From assembly GCA_036507005.1 (NCBI GenBank), contig DASXQT010000014.1, forward strand, positions 4,192 through 68,191: a DNA stretch of 64,000 nt, written 5' to 3'. The stretch's first letter is position 1. The number at the start of each line of letters is the position of its first letter. Below, one piece after another: positions 35,192-44,280 of this stretch. The notes beneath the pieces were generated by a model. That model was not told the origin of the DNA, did not search any database, and saw only the letters and a program-made list of their open reading frames with translations. Source of the stretch: WS-2 sp036507005. Its GTDB lineage: Bacteria > Eisenbacteria > RBG-16-71-46. The translations under genes were made by a program, and so were the position numbers.

Positions 35192-36268
35192 ATGTGGGAA
35201 GCGCTGAAGAAGGTGGAGGCCCGCTACGAGGAGCTGACCGATCTCCTCTCGCGGCCGGAGGTGGCGAGCGACGCGCGCAAGCTGCGCGACCTCTCGCGCG
35301 AGCGCGCCGGGCTCGAGCCCACGATCCGCGCGCTCGCCGAGCACCGCAAGCTCGCGCGCACCATCGCCGACGACCGCCAGGCCGCAGCCTCGGGCGACCC
35401 CATGCTGGCGGAGCTGGCCCAGGCCGAGCTGCCGGACCTCGAGGCGAGGCTCGCGAAGCTCGAGGACACCCTCAAGACCCTGCTTCTGCCGCGCGATCCC
35501 GACGACGACAAGAACGTGATCGTCGAGATCCGCGCCGGCACCGGGGGCGCCGAGGCCTCGCTCTTCGCCGCCAACCTGTACCGCATGTACACCCGGCACG
35601 CCGAGCGCCGCGGCTGGCGGCAGGAGGTGCTGAACACCAGCCCGAGCGAGGTGGGAGGGATCAAGGAGGTCATCTTCTCGCTCGCCGGCGAGGGCGTGTA
35701 TCGCGAGATGAAGTTCGAGAGCGGCGTGCACCGCGTGCAGCGCGTCCCCGACACCGAGGCCTCGGGCCGCATCCACACCTCGGCCGCGACCGTGGCCGTG
35801 CTCCCCGAGGTCGAGGACGTGGACGTGGAGATCCGCGAGCAAGACCTGCGCGTGGACGTCTACCGCGCCGGCGGCCCCGGCGGGCAGGGGGTGAACACCA
35901 CCGACTCCGCGGTGCGCCTCACCCACCTCCCGAGCGGGCTGGTCGTCACCTGCCAGGACGAGCGCTCCCAGATCAAGAACCGCGCGAAGGCGCTCAAGGT
36001 GCTGCGCGCGAGGCTCTACGACAGGAGGCGCGAGGAGCAGGAGGCCAAGCTCAGCGCCCAGCGCCGCTCGCAGGTCTCGACCGGGGATCGCAGCGCCAAG
36101 ATCCGCACCTACAACTTCCCGCAGGGGCGCGTCACCGACCACCGCATCAACCTCACGCTCTACCGTCTGGCGGACGTGATGGAAGGCGACCTCCACGAGC
36201 TGACCGAGGCGCTCTCCGCCGCCGACGTGGCCGAGCGCCTGGCCGCGATGGGGAACGGGGGCTCGTAG
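35192..36268 (+). CDS. prfA: Peptide chain release factor 1
   Basis: 358 residues, standard RF1 length. N-terminal helical bundle, DDKNVIVEIRAGTGGAEASLFA opening of domain 2, HRVQRVP, and the GGQ motif at 230-232 in AGGPGGQGVNTTDSAV, which triggers peptidyl-tRNA hydrolysis at UAA/UAG. The C-terminal RTYNFPQGRVTDHRI block is intact. ATG follows GGAGGCGG. Its Gln methyltransferase gene prmC is separated from it by a 2.3-kb insertion of unrelated genes. Confidence 0.96.
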   Translation: MWEALKKVEARYEELTDLLSRPEVASDARKLRDLSRERAGLEPTIRALAEHRKLARTIADDRQAAASGDPMLAELAQAELPDLEARLAKLEDTLKTLLLPRDPDDDKNVIVEIRAGTGGAEASLFAANLYRMYTRHAERRGWRQEVLNTSPSEVGGIKEVIFSLAGEGVYREMKFESGVHRVQRVPDTEASGRIHTSAATVAVLPEVEDVDVEIREQDLRVDVYRAGGPGGQGVNTTDSAVRLTHLPSGLVVTCQDERSQIKNRAKALKVLRARLYDRRREEQEAKLSAQRRSQVSTGDRSAKIRTYNFPQGRVTDHRINLTLYRLADVMEGDLHELTEALSAADVAERLAAMGNGGS

Positions 36269-36535
36269 GAGGCTGAGGCGCGCCGCGGCGGCGTCAACCG
36301 CGGCACGAGGGTCGCGCCCCGCCGGACGCCGCGCCGCGCCGCGGCCCGCTGCGCGCCGCGCCGCACTGCGGGGAGCACGCATCGCGCCCGCCGTGGACGG
36401 CGGCGGCCGTGGCGTTGACAATGTGCCGCGGCGGAATCCTCTCCCCGCGCGCACCCCGCGCGCGGAACGCCTCATGCACGGAGCGGCGTCGCGGCCGATG
36501 GGCCGTGAAGCCCCCGCGCACGCGGAGCCGATGCC

Positions 36536-37090
36536 ATGAATCCTGATCGCCGGATGATCGTCGCCCAGTGGACGGGCTGGGCGCTCGCGGCCGCGGCGCT
36601 CGTGGCGCTCGGCGCGCTGTGGGCGTGGGACCGGGGGCGGGTCTGGGAGAGCCCGCGCTGGGACGACGCTCGCCTCTCGCGGCTCGCTGGCGGCGGGGGC
36701 GGCGCGGTCGGAAGCGCCGCGCGCGATGGCGGCGCGGTCGAGACCTGGGTGGTCGCGGTCAATCCCGACTGCCCGCACTGCCGGGCGAGCCTGGCCCGCG
36801 CGCTCGAGATCCGGCTCCTTGCGCGCGCGCCGATCCGGATCGCCGCGCTGATCGTGGACGCGGGGCACCGCCCGTCGCCCGCCGTGCTCGCGGCGCTCGC
36901 CGCGGACGAGGTGCGCTGGGACTCCACCTTCGCGTGGCGCCGCCGCTGGGGGCACCGCATCTACGGCGAGCTCCTGTGCTTCGACCGCTCCGGGACGCTG
37001 GTGCGGACGCTCGCCCCGCTCGGCGACTCGATCGACGATCGCCGCGCCTCGAGCCTGGGCGAGTCGCTGCGGCGGGAGGGAGGCTCGTGA
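36536..37090 (+). CDS. Membrane-anchored thioredoxin-fold protein (CPHC)
   Basis: 184 residues: one membrane helix (13-31, GWALAAAALVALGALWAW), then a thioredoxin-like domain with DCPHC (C79, C82) after a WVVAVNP strand and an FDRSGTLVRTLAPLGD strand near 150. The CPHC centre is the DsbA type. The fold is compact, lacking the DsbA helical insertion, closer to TlpA/ResA-like reductases. Start ATG 36536 has weak signals. It overlaps the next gene by GTGA and leads a cassette that ends in small hydrophobic peptides with Cys, its possible substrates. Confidence 0.72.
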   Translation: MNPDRRMIVAQWTGWALAAAALVALGALWAWDRGRVWESPRWDDARLSRLAGGGGGAVGSAARDGGAVETWVVAVNPDCPHCRASLARALEIRLLARAPIRIAALIVDAGHRPSPAVLAALAADEVRWDSTFAWRRRWGHRIYGELLCFDRSGTLVRTLAPLGDSIDDRRASSLGESLRREGGS

Positions 37091-37725
37091 GCGCGGCCGG
37101 CGTCGTGCGCCCCGCGCTCGCCGCGGGGGCCAGGCGGGAGATCCCGCGCGCGTTCGCCCCGTGGTTCATGCCGCTCTGGATCGCGTTCGTCACGCTCGAA
37201 TGGTGGGCCGAGCTCCGCCGACCGCTCTTGGGCGCTATGCAGGGTCTGGCGCCACCCGTGCCGCTCGACGCGATCGCGGCGGCCGCCGCACTGGGACACC
37301 TGTGCGGGAATGCGGTCGAGGCCCTCTTCTATATGGGGTGGTGGCGCGCGCGCGGGGCCCCGCTCTCCTTTTCCCGGCTCTTCGAGTGGCTGGTCTCGAT
37401 CTCGGTCCTGGACCTGCTGGGAGCGGGCCTCGGGCGGATCGCCGCGTCCCACCCGGGATGGGCCGCCCACGTGCTGGCCGTCTTCGCCGGACCCGGAGCC
37501 TTGCGCGCGGATGATCTCGCAATGCCCTCCGGGCTCTCGGCCGCATTCGGCTCGCTCGGCCTGCTCACCGTCGTGCGTCTGGTCGCAACCGCCGCGCTCC
37601 AGCGCCAGGGCGTCGGAGGCCGGCTCCTCGAGCCGCTCGCGCTCACCCTCGCGGCGTGGCTTCCGGTCCGGATCGCATCCTGGTGGCTGGTGGATCTGGC
37701 GCGCGGGCTGAGCCCCCTGCCCTGA
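37087..37725 (+). CDS. Multi-pass membrane protein, unknown
   Basis: 212 residues with about five hydrophobic segments (APWFMPLWIAFVTLEWW, IAAAAALGHLCGN, EWLVSISVLDLLGAGLG, AFGSLGLLTVVRLVATAAL, LTLAAWLPVRIASWWLV). The layout recalls Yip1-type proteins, but no diagnostic motif is present. GTG 37087 overlaps the stop of the CPHC protein gene by 4 nt. Likely works with it and with the downstream peptides, for example as exporter or immunity factor; this is inference. Confidence 0.6.
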   Translation: MSAAGVVRPALAAGARREIPRAFAPWFMPLWIAFVTLEWWAELRRPLLGAMQGLAPPVPLDAIAAAAALGHLCGNAVEALFYMGWWRARGAPLSFSRLFEWLVSISVLDLLGAGLGRIAASHPGWAAHVLAVFAGPGALRADDLAMPSGLSAAFGSLGLLTVVRLVATAALQRQGVGGRLLEPLALTLAAWLPVRIASWWLVDLARGLSPLP

Positions 37726-37759
37726 ACACTCCGGCCGCTCGAACGACCCCCGTGCACGG

Positions 37760-37771
37760 AAGGAGGTGATC
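37760..37771 (+). promoter_or_regulatory. Full-length Shine-Dalgarno sequence
   Basis: AAGGAGGTGATC is a 12-nt perfect complement of the conserved 16S rRNA 3' end, 4 nt before ATG 37776. It is the longest in the window and implies heavy translation of the small peptide. Confidence 0.8.
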
Positions 37772-37775
37772 GTTC

Positions 37776-38012
37776 ATGTTTCGCATCCTCACCGGGAGGT
37801 GGCCCACGGTCGCCGCGGCCGCGCTCCTCCTCGTGGCGCTGACCTCCGCGGTCACGCTCGCGGCGACCGCCGGGATCACTCCCGATTCGGCGAGCAAGGT
37901 GTTCCAGTACGCTGCCTGCGCGTTCTCCATCGCGGCCGCCGCCACCACGATCTGGGGACTCGGGCTCGCCATCAGCGCATGTCTCTCGATTCTCTTTGCC
38001 GAAGTTGGTTGA
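37776..38012 (+). CDS. Small hydrophobic peptide 1
   Basis: 78 residues, two membrane-spanning stretches: TVAAAALLLVALTSAVTLAA (11-30) and VFQYAACAFSIAAAATTIWG to LSILF (42-74), with Cys at 48 and 68. The first could be a signal sequence and the second the mature part. No database family comes to mind. The exceptional ribosome site, and position after a thioredoxin-like and a membrane protein gene, suggest an abundant exported or membrane peptide, possibly bacteriocin-like. Confidence 0.6.
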   Translation: MFRILTGRWPTVAAAALLLVALTSAVTLAATAGITPDSASKVFQYAACAFSIAAAATTIWGLGLAISACLSILFAEVG

Positions 38013-38033
38013 CCTCCCCGCAGGACACGTCCC

Positions 38034-38318
38034 ATGAAGCCGACAAGGAAGTGGCTGCAGATTCTCGCCCTGGTGGCGGTCACCGCCACGCTCGTGCCGC
38101 ATTCGTCCCAGGCCCGGTCCGGCCCGCAGGTCGCGGAGACCCGATACGAGAGCGCGGTCGCGCCTCCCGCGCAGGACAGCTGGGTGGGCGCGGGCGCCGC
38201 GATGGGGTGCGGCGCCGGGTTGCGGGCCGTCCGGTTCGGGCTCGGCACCAACCCCTACATCGCCATCGCCACGGTCATCCTGTGCATGATCATGATTGTG
38301 GATGGGGCCGGGAGCTAG
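38034..38318 (+). CDS. Small secreted Gly-rich peptide 2
   Basis: 94 residues. Clear signal peptide (MKPTRKWLQILALVAVTATL...SSQA) leaving a ~67-residue product. It has a polar spacer, a GAGAAMGCGAG segment and a hydrophobic C-terminal stretch (NPYIAIATVILCMIMIVDG) with a second Cys. 21 nt after peptide 1, weak AGGA ribosome site. With peptide 1 it resembles two-component small hydrophobic products; function unknown. Confidence 0.58.
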   Translation: MKPTRKWLQILALVAVTATLVPHSSQARSGPQVAETRYESAVAPPAQDSWVGAGAAMGCGAGLRAVRFGLGTNPYIAIATVILCMIMIVDGAGS

Positions 38319-38472
38319 ACGCCCGGCGCGAGAAGGCTGCGTCCTCGAAGCACTGCACCGCAGGCGGCGCCGCGCGCCTCCGCGCGCCCCGCCTGCGGCC
38401 CTCGACCGCCGCCCCGAGCCCCTTCGGAGTCCCCCCGAGCTTCGCTCCACGCCGCCCCCTGGAGAAGGTCCC

Positions 38473-38556
38473 GTGCGCGTGCCCGGTTTCGACCTCGGCC
38501 CTTCGTCGATCCTTTGGCTGACGATGCTGTTCTACATGGTCGAGCTCCTCCTGTAG
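38473..38556 (+). CDS. Possible 27-residue membrane peptide
   Basis: GTG 38473 preceded by GGAGAAGG encodes 27 residues ending in a hydrophobic helix (SSILWLTMLFYMVELLL). Located between peptide 2 and prmC, same strand. Too short for statistical support; the ribosome site and the hydrophobic content are the only evidence. Confidence 0.3.
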   Translation: MRVPGFDLGPSSILWLTMLFYMVELLL

Positions 38557-38650
38557 CGCCGAGGTGACGGCGCCCGTGCGGCGCCGCGCAGATCGCCCGC
38601 CGCGGCCCCGCGACCCGGCGCCGCGCTCGCTGCGCGCGCCGTCGCCCGCT

Positions 38651-39568
38651 ATGCTCGCCGCCATGGTGCGCACCGTGGCGGAGGTCCTCGAGCTCGCGCG
38701 CGCGCGGCTCGGCGCGTCGCCCTCGGCCCGCACCGACGCCGAGGAGCTGGTGAGCCGCCTGCTCGGCGTGACGCGCGGCCAGCTCCATCTCGCGCGCGAG
38801 CGGCCGCTCGAGGCGGCCGACCAGGCGCGGCTCGACGCGTGGCTGGTGCGCCGCGCGGCGGGGGAGCCCGTCCAGTACATCACCGGGCGCGCCGCGTTCC
38901 GCGGGCTCGATCTCGCGGTCAATCCGAGCGTGCTGGTGCCGCGGCCGGAGACCGAGGGGCTGGTCGACGCCGTGCTCGCCGTGCTGCGCGCGGAGGTGCA
39001 ACGCTGGCGCAAGCCGCGCGTGCTCGATCTCGGCACGGGCTCGGGCGCGATCGCGCTCGCGATCGCCTCCGAGTGGCCCGATGCGGTCGTGAGCGCGACC
39101 GATTCGAGTGCCGAGGCGCTCGCCACCGCCGACGCCAACGCGCAGGCGCTCGGGCTCGCCGACCGCGTGCGGCTCGCCGAGGGCGACTGGTTCGGCGCGG
39201 TCGGCGGCGACGAGCGCTTCGAGGTCGTGGTCTCGAACCCGCCCTACGTGGCGACCGGCGAGTGGGACCAGCTCCCGGACGACGTGCGCGGCTTCGAGCC
39301 CCAGCAGGCGCTGTTCTCGGGCGCGAGCGGGCTCGAGGCGCTGCGCGAGATCGTGGACGAGGCGCCGCTCCACCTGGTGGCGGGCGGGCTGCTCGCGCTC
39401 GAGCTGGCCGAGATGCGCGCCGCCGAGGTCGCGGGCTGGCTCGAGGGCGCGCATGACTGGAGCGGCGTGAAGCTGCTCGACGACCTCGCCGGAAGGCCGC
39501 GGGTGCTGCTCGCGCGGCGCGAGCGCGGCCCCGCGATCGCGCCGACGCAGTGGGCCGAGGAAGGCTGA
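38651..39568 (+). CDS. prmC: Release factor glutamine methyltransferase
   Basis: 305 residues from ATG 38651. PrmC/HemK: N-terminal helical domain (SPSARTDAEELVSRLLGVTR, RRAAGEPVQYITGRAAFRG), LVPRPETEGLVD, SAM motif VLDLGTGSGAIALAI and the catalytic NPPY near 196. Methylates the GGQ glutamine of release factors. It normally abuts prfA; here they are split by the peptide cassette. An upstream in-frame GTG 38564 would add 29 basic residues and is less likely. Confidence 0.92.
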   Translation: MLAAMVRTVAEVLELARARLGASPSARTDAEELVSRLLGVTRGQLHLARERPLEAADQARLDAWLVRRAAGEPVQYITGRAAFRGLDLAVNPSVLVPRPETEGLVDAVLAVLRAEVQRWRKPRVLDLGTGSGAIALAIASEWPDAVVSATDSSAEALATADANAQALGLADRVRLAEGDWFGAVGGDERFEVVVSNPPYVATGEWDQLPDDVRGFEPQQALFSGASGLEALREIVDEAPLHLVAGGLLALELAEMRAAEVAGWLEGAHDWSGVKLLDDLAGRPRVLLARRERGPAIAPTQWAEEG

Positions 39569-39650
39569 CGGGGCCAGCCGCGTCCGGCGTCCGGTGCCCC
39601 GGCCGCGCCTTGCGCCATGCCCGGCGCCCCCGCGCGCGCCGCGCCCGCGC

Positions 39651-40061
39651 TCAGCCGGGCAGCGTGCCGCTCGCGAGCCGCAGCGCCCAGACCACGAGCA
39701 GCACCACCGCGTTCGCGATCAGCCCGCCATTGACCAGGCTCATCGACGGCGCCTTGATCCATCGCTCGATCACGGCGAGCCACAGCAGCCAGCCCGCCGC
39801 GGCCTCGAGCGCGAGCACTGGCGCGAGCGGATGGATCGCGACCGCCGCGCTCCACTCGCCCTTGGCAAGCAGCGCGAGCGCGCGCGTGAGCCCGCAGCCC
39901 GCGCACGGGATGCCGGTCACCTGGCGGAAGAAGCACAGCGTCGCGTGCGGATCGTGCGGCGGAGTCCAGATCGCGAGCACGACCCACGCCCCGAGCCCGA
40001 TTGCGCCCACGGCGAGCCAGGCGAGCCGGGGGGAAACCGGCCGCAGCGCGATCGTTCTCAT
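39651..40061 (-). CDS. DUF2752 membrane protein
   Basis: 136 residues, three membrane helices (LAWLAVGAIGLGAWVVLAIW, LALEAAAGWLLWLAVIERW, GGLIANAVVLLVVWALRLAS). The conserved DUF2752 core CFFRQVTGIPCAGCGLTRAL, with a C-x2-C-G-x-T-R pattern, is intact. Function unknown in the family. It converges with prmC and lies downstream of the DUF1684 gene on the same strand, 96 nt apart. Confidence 0.82.
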   Translation of the reverse strand: MRTIALRPVSPRLAWLAVGAIGLGAWVVLAIWTPPHDPHATLCFFRQVTGIPCAGCGLTRALALLAKGEWSAAVAIHPLAPVLALEAAAGWLLWLAVIERWIKAPSMSLVNGGLIANAVVLLVVWALRLASGTLPG

Positions 40062-40157
40062 CGGCGACGCCCCCGGGCCGCAGCTGCCGAAAGCCCGCGC
40101 TTGTCCGCCCTCCCGCTCACCGTGGGCGGGGCGGTGGTCATCGGCGGCCCCTACGCA

Positions 40158-41204
40158 TCACTCCCCGCTCGAAGCCTTCTCCGCCATGTAGTGCGAGTCC
40201 TTCTCGCCCGCGCGGATCGGCAGCTTGAGCATGTTGGCGCGCGGCGGGATCGGGCAGTTGTAGTGCTCCGAGAACGCGCACGCGGGATTGTAGGCGCGGT
40301 TGAAGTCGAGCACGTAGCGGCCGTCCTCGAGCGGCTCCACGTCCACGTAGCGTCCGAGCCCGTAGCTCTCCTTGCCGCTCGTCGCATCGCGGAAGAACAC
40401 GCCCAGGTCCCGCTCGCCCACGCCGGGCTCGAGCAGGCGGGTGGCCTCGAGGCGGCACACCCCGTTCCCCACCAGGAACTCGAAGCGCCCGGCGCGCAGC
40501 GCGCGCCGCTGGTTGCCGCGGGTCGAGAGGATCACGACCGTGTCGGGCGAGGGATCGGGCGTGAGCTTGAGCATGTAGCGGTAGGCGAGGTTCACGGGGA
40601 AGTACTCGAGCCCCTTGTAGTCCTGGAAGCGCGGGCTCTGCGGATCGAACACGATGATCGCGGGGAAGCGCTGGTGGGAGAGTCGGAGCGTGAAGCGGCC
40701 GACCCCGATGCTGCTCGGGGCGAGGGTGGCCTCGGTGCGCTCCGCGTCCCCGACGCGGAACGTCGCGCGGCCGTCGCCGGACTCGACGTGGAACGAGTCG
40801 CCCACCACGGTCACGCGCAGGTGGGCGCGCGCCACGCCCGGATCCTCGAGGCGCACGTCGCTCCCCTCGCCGCTCCCCACCGTCAGCGTGCTGCGCTCGC
40901 CGAAGTCGCGGCGGTCGACCGTGGCGAGGTAGGAGGTGGGAGCGCTCTTGAGCCACTCGCGAGTCTCGGCGCGGTCTTTCTCGATCGCGCGCGTGATCGA
41001 GTCCGCATCGGCCGCCGCGAGCCGCACCGGGCCCGCGGGGCCCGCGGCCGACGCTCGCTGCGCGGTCCTGGCGAACGCGGGTCGCGGGAGCGGCAGGAGC
41101 ATGCCGGCGAGCAGGAGCGCCGAGAACGACACGGCCTGGCCCACCGCGCCCGCGCCGTGCGGGGGGGCGGCGTGGCGGAGGGCATCTGCGATGGCCGTTC
41201 GCAT
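40158..41204 (-). CDS. DUF1684 domain-containing exported protein
   Basis: 348 residues. Signal peptide or anchor near 25-45 (VSFSALLLAGMLLPLPRPAFA), then a DUF1684 domain: FDPQSPRFQDYKGLEYFPVN, RYVLDFNRAYNPACAFSEHY, NCPIPPRANMLKLPIRAGEK. The middle part (GSGEGSDVRLEDPGVARAHL) has an FHA-like look, a known feature of this family. Biochemical role unknown. No ribosome site; the leader contains a perfect 13-bp hairpin. Confidence 0.82.
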   Translation of the reverse strand: MRTAIADALRHAAPPHGAGAVGQAVSFSALLLAGMLLPLPRPAFARTAQRASAAGPAGPVRLAAADADSITRAIEKDRAETREWLKSAPTSYLATVDRRDFGERSTLTVGSGEGSDVRLEDPGVARAHLRVTVVGDSFHVESGDGRATFRVGDAERTEATLAPSSIGVGRFTLRLSHQRFPAIIVFDPQSPRFQDYKGLEYFPVNLAYRYMLKLTPDPSPDTVVILSTRGNQRRALRAGRFEFLVGNGVCRLEATRLLEPGVGERDLGVFFRDATSGKESYGLGRYVDVEPLEDGRYVLDFNRAYNPACAFSEHYNCPIPPRANMLKLPIRAGEKDSHYMAEKASSGE

Positions 41205-41218
41205 CGTGAGGGACCGTG

Positions 41219-41247
41219 CGGAGGGCGGCGCCGGGCGCCGCCCTCCG
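41219..41247 (-). promoter_or_regulatory. Perfect 13-bp hairpin in the DUF1684 leader
   Basis: Stem 41219-41231 / 41235-41247 with a 3-nt loop, starting 15 nt upstream of ATG 41204. A TATGAT hexamer (minus strand, 41254-41259) lies just outside. The stem would be in the 5' leader and could block ribosomes or attenuate transcription. Confidence 0.45.
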
Positions 41248-41370
41248 CTCCGCATCATACGCCGGCCCGACCGGTCGGCGCCAAACAGGCGTGTGGCGGA
41301 GCGCCGCCGCGCGGCGCGCGGTCGCCTGCTCCAGGACGCCCACCCGGGCGGTGACCAACCCGTTCCGCGG

Positions 41371-41399
41371 TTGATTTGCGCGACCGGCCTGCCGATAAT
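41371..41399 (+). promoter_or_regulatory. Sigma-70-like promoter for murA
   Basis: TTGATT (41371-41376), 17-nt spacer, GATAAT (41394-41399). Start expected near 41406, leaving a leader of about 140 nt before ATG 41546. Confidence 0.55.
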
Positions 41400-41545
41400 C
41401 CGCTCGCGGCCGTGCTCGCTCCCCACGCCCGCGTCCGCTCAGGAAGACAGGCACCCGAACGCTCATGGACGAGGCGACCCGAATGAGCCACCGTTCCCCC
41501 ACGCTCAAGCCCCACCCGATCCCCGAGACCACCGACCCGACGACC

Positions 41546-42799
<1,254 letters not shown>

Positions 42800-42805
42800 C
42801 GGGCG

Positions 42806-42951
42806 GGCGGCCGAGCCCGGGGGTGTCGTCTCGTGCCGCCCGCTCGGCTCCGCCATCCCTGGCTCCGCCTCGCTCCTCGCGACGCGCTTCGGCTCCTGCC
42901 TCTCGTGCGTCGCGAGAGCGTCACGAGACGACACCCCCGCGCCCGGCCGCC
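42806..42951. repeat. Nested 146-nt inverted repeat between convergent genes
   Basis: Perfect 17-bp arms 42819-42835 and 42922-42938, extended outward by GGCGGCCG (42806-42813) / CGGCCGCC (42944-42951). Inside is a second perfect 10-bp stem 42876-42885 / 42907-42916. It fills the gap between murA and the M16 gene and may be a bidirectional terminator or a small non-autonomous element. Confidence 0.75.
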
Positions 42952-42954
42952 TTG

Positions 42955-44280
42955 CTACTTCGTCTCCACCCGGATCAGCGTGAAGCGCGCCGGGTCGTAG
43001 AAGCGGCGGATGAACTCGTTGATCTCCGCAAGCGGGAGCGCGGCCGCGCGCTCGACCAGCGCGTCGCGGTAGCCGGGCGGCAGGTCGCGGCTCCGGTCCC
43101 ACAGCATGCGGTCCAGCACCTGCCCGGGCGACTGCACCGCGAACGCCCGCCGCCCCCGCAGGTAGCCCGCGGCGTCCGCGCGCTCCTCCTCGGTGATGCC
43201 GCCGTCGTGGAATGCGCGCAGCACGCCGCGCAGCTTGGATTCTGCCACCGCGGCGTTGGCGTTGCGGCTGTAGGTCCACGCCGCGTAGGCGCCCGGCGCG
43301 GGCTCGGCCTCGCGGATCGTGCCGGTCGCGTAGGTGTCGCCCTCGCCGTGGCGCAGCGCCTGGTAGAGGCGCGAGTAGAAGTGCCCGCCCAGCACGTGGT
43401 CCGCGACCAGGAACGCCGGGTAGTCGCGGTCGGTGAGCGCCGGCCCCTCGCGCGCGAGCGCCAGGTAGACCTGGGTGAGCCGCGCGAGCCGCACGCTCAC
43501 CTCGCGCGGGCGCCGGTCCGCGGGCAGAAGCAAAGGCGGCGCGGGCGTGGCGCCCGAAGGGGGCGCGGGCGCCACCGCGGGCAGGAGCGCGCGCGCCGCG
43601 GCCTCGGCGCGTGCGCGGGTTACGTCGCCCGCGAGCCCGATCGCGCGCCCCGGGCAGCGCACCAGCGTGTCGCGCGCGAGCGTCAGCGCGCGCGGGTCCC
43701 CCGGCGCGTGCTCCGGCCTCTCGTACGGCGTGCGGCGCGGGTCGCGCGCCACGAACAGCAGGCGGCGCACGTGGGTGCGGAGCATGCTCTGCGGGTCCTT
43801 CTCCGCCGCCGACCACTCGAGGTCGCCTTCGAAGTTGCGCCGCGCGATCTCGCCGCGGTCGAGATCGCGGTTGGCGAGCACGTCGCGCGCGAGCGCGAGC
43901 GCGCTGTCGAGCGTCTCGCTCCGGCAGCCGAGCGAGAGCACGCTCATGCGCGCGTCGGTGGTGAGCGCGATCTCGACTCCGAGGCGGTCGGCGCGCGCGC
44001 GCAGCGCCCCGCCGGGATCCTGCATCGAGAGCGCGAACGCCTGGTCGAGCCGCCGCACGCGCGCGGCCCACGGCGACCACAGCCCGATCGGGAACATGAG
44101 CCGCACCTCGACCAGGGGCGCGCGGTGGTCCTCGATCAGGACCGCCGTGGTGCCGCGATCCACGCTCCAGGTCTCCGCACGCTTCGGCGAGAGGCGCGCG
44201 CGCGCCGGCCCGGCCCCGAGCGCCAGCCCCGCCGCCGCGAGCCCCGCGAGCGCGAGGCCCGCCACGCGCTGCGCGATCAT
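42955..44280 (-). CDS. M16-family peptidase homologue, inactive-type subunit
   Basis: 441 residues with signal peptide (VAGLALAGLAAAGLALGAGPARA). Two M16 half-domains are recognisable (GGHFYSRLYQALRHGEGDTY, EINEFIRRFYDPARFTLIRVE), but there is no HxxEH zinc site in the N-terminal half. It therefore resembles the non-catalytic partner in PqqL/mitochondrial-type M16 pairs. Starts inside the stop of the active M16 gene (ATGA overlap), so they are translated together and probably form a heterodimer in the periplasm. Confidence 0.85.
   Translation of the reverse strand: MIAQRVAGLALAGLAAAGLALGAGPARARLSPKRAETWSVDRGTTAVLIEDHRAPLVEVRLMFPIGLWSPWAARVRRLDQAFALSMQDPGGALRARADRLGVEIALTTDARMSVLSLGCRSETLDSALALARDVLANRDLDRGEIARRNFEGDLEWSAAEKDPQSMLRTHVRRLLFVARDPRRTPYERPEHAPGDPRALTLARDTLVRCPGRAIGLAGDVTRARAEAAARALLPAVAPAPPSGATPAPPLLLPADRRPREVSVRLARLTQVYLALAREGPALTDRDYPAFLVADHVLGGHFYSRLYQALRHGEGDTYATGTIREAEPAPGAYAAWTYSRNANAAVAESKLRGVLRAFHDGGITEEERADAAGYLRGRRAFAVQSPGQVLDRMLWDRSRDLPPGYRDALVERAAALPLAEINEFIRRFYDPARFTLIRVETK

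Noticed and set aside
36415..36420. TTGACA upstream of the peptide cassette as a promoter
   Set aside because: Perfect -35 hexamer, but no acceptable -10 at 15-19 nt spacing (CCTCTC/TCCTCT only).
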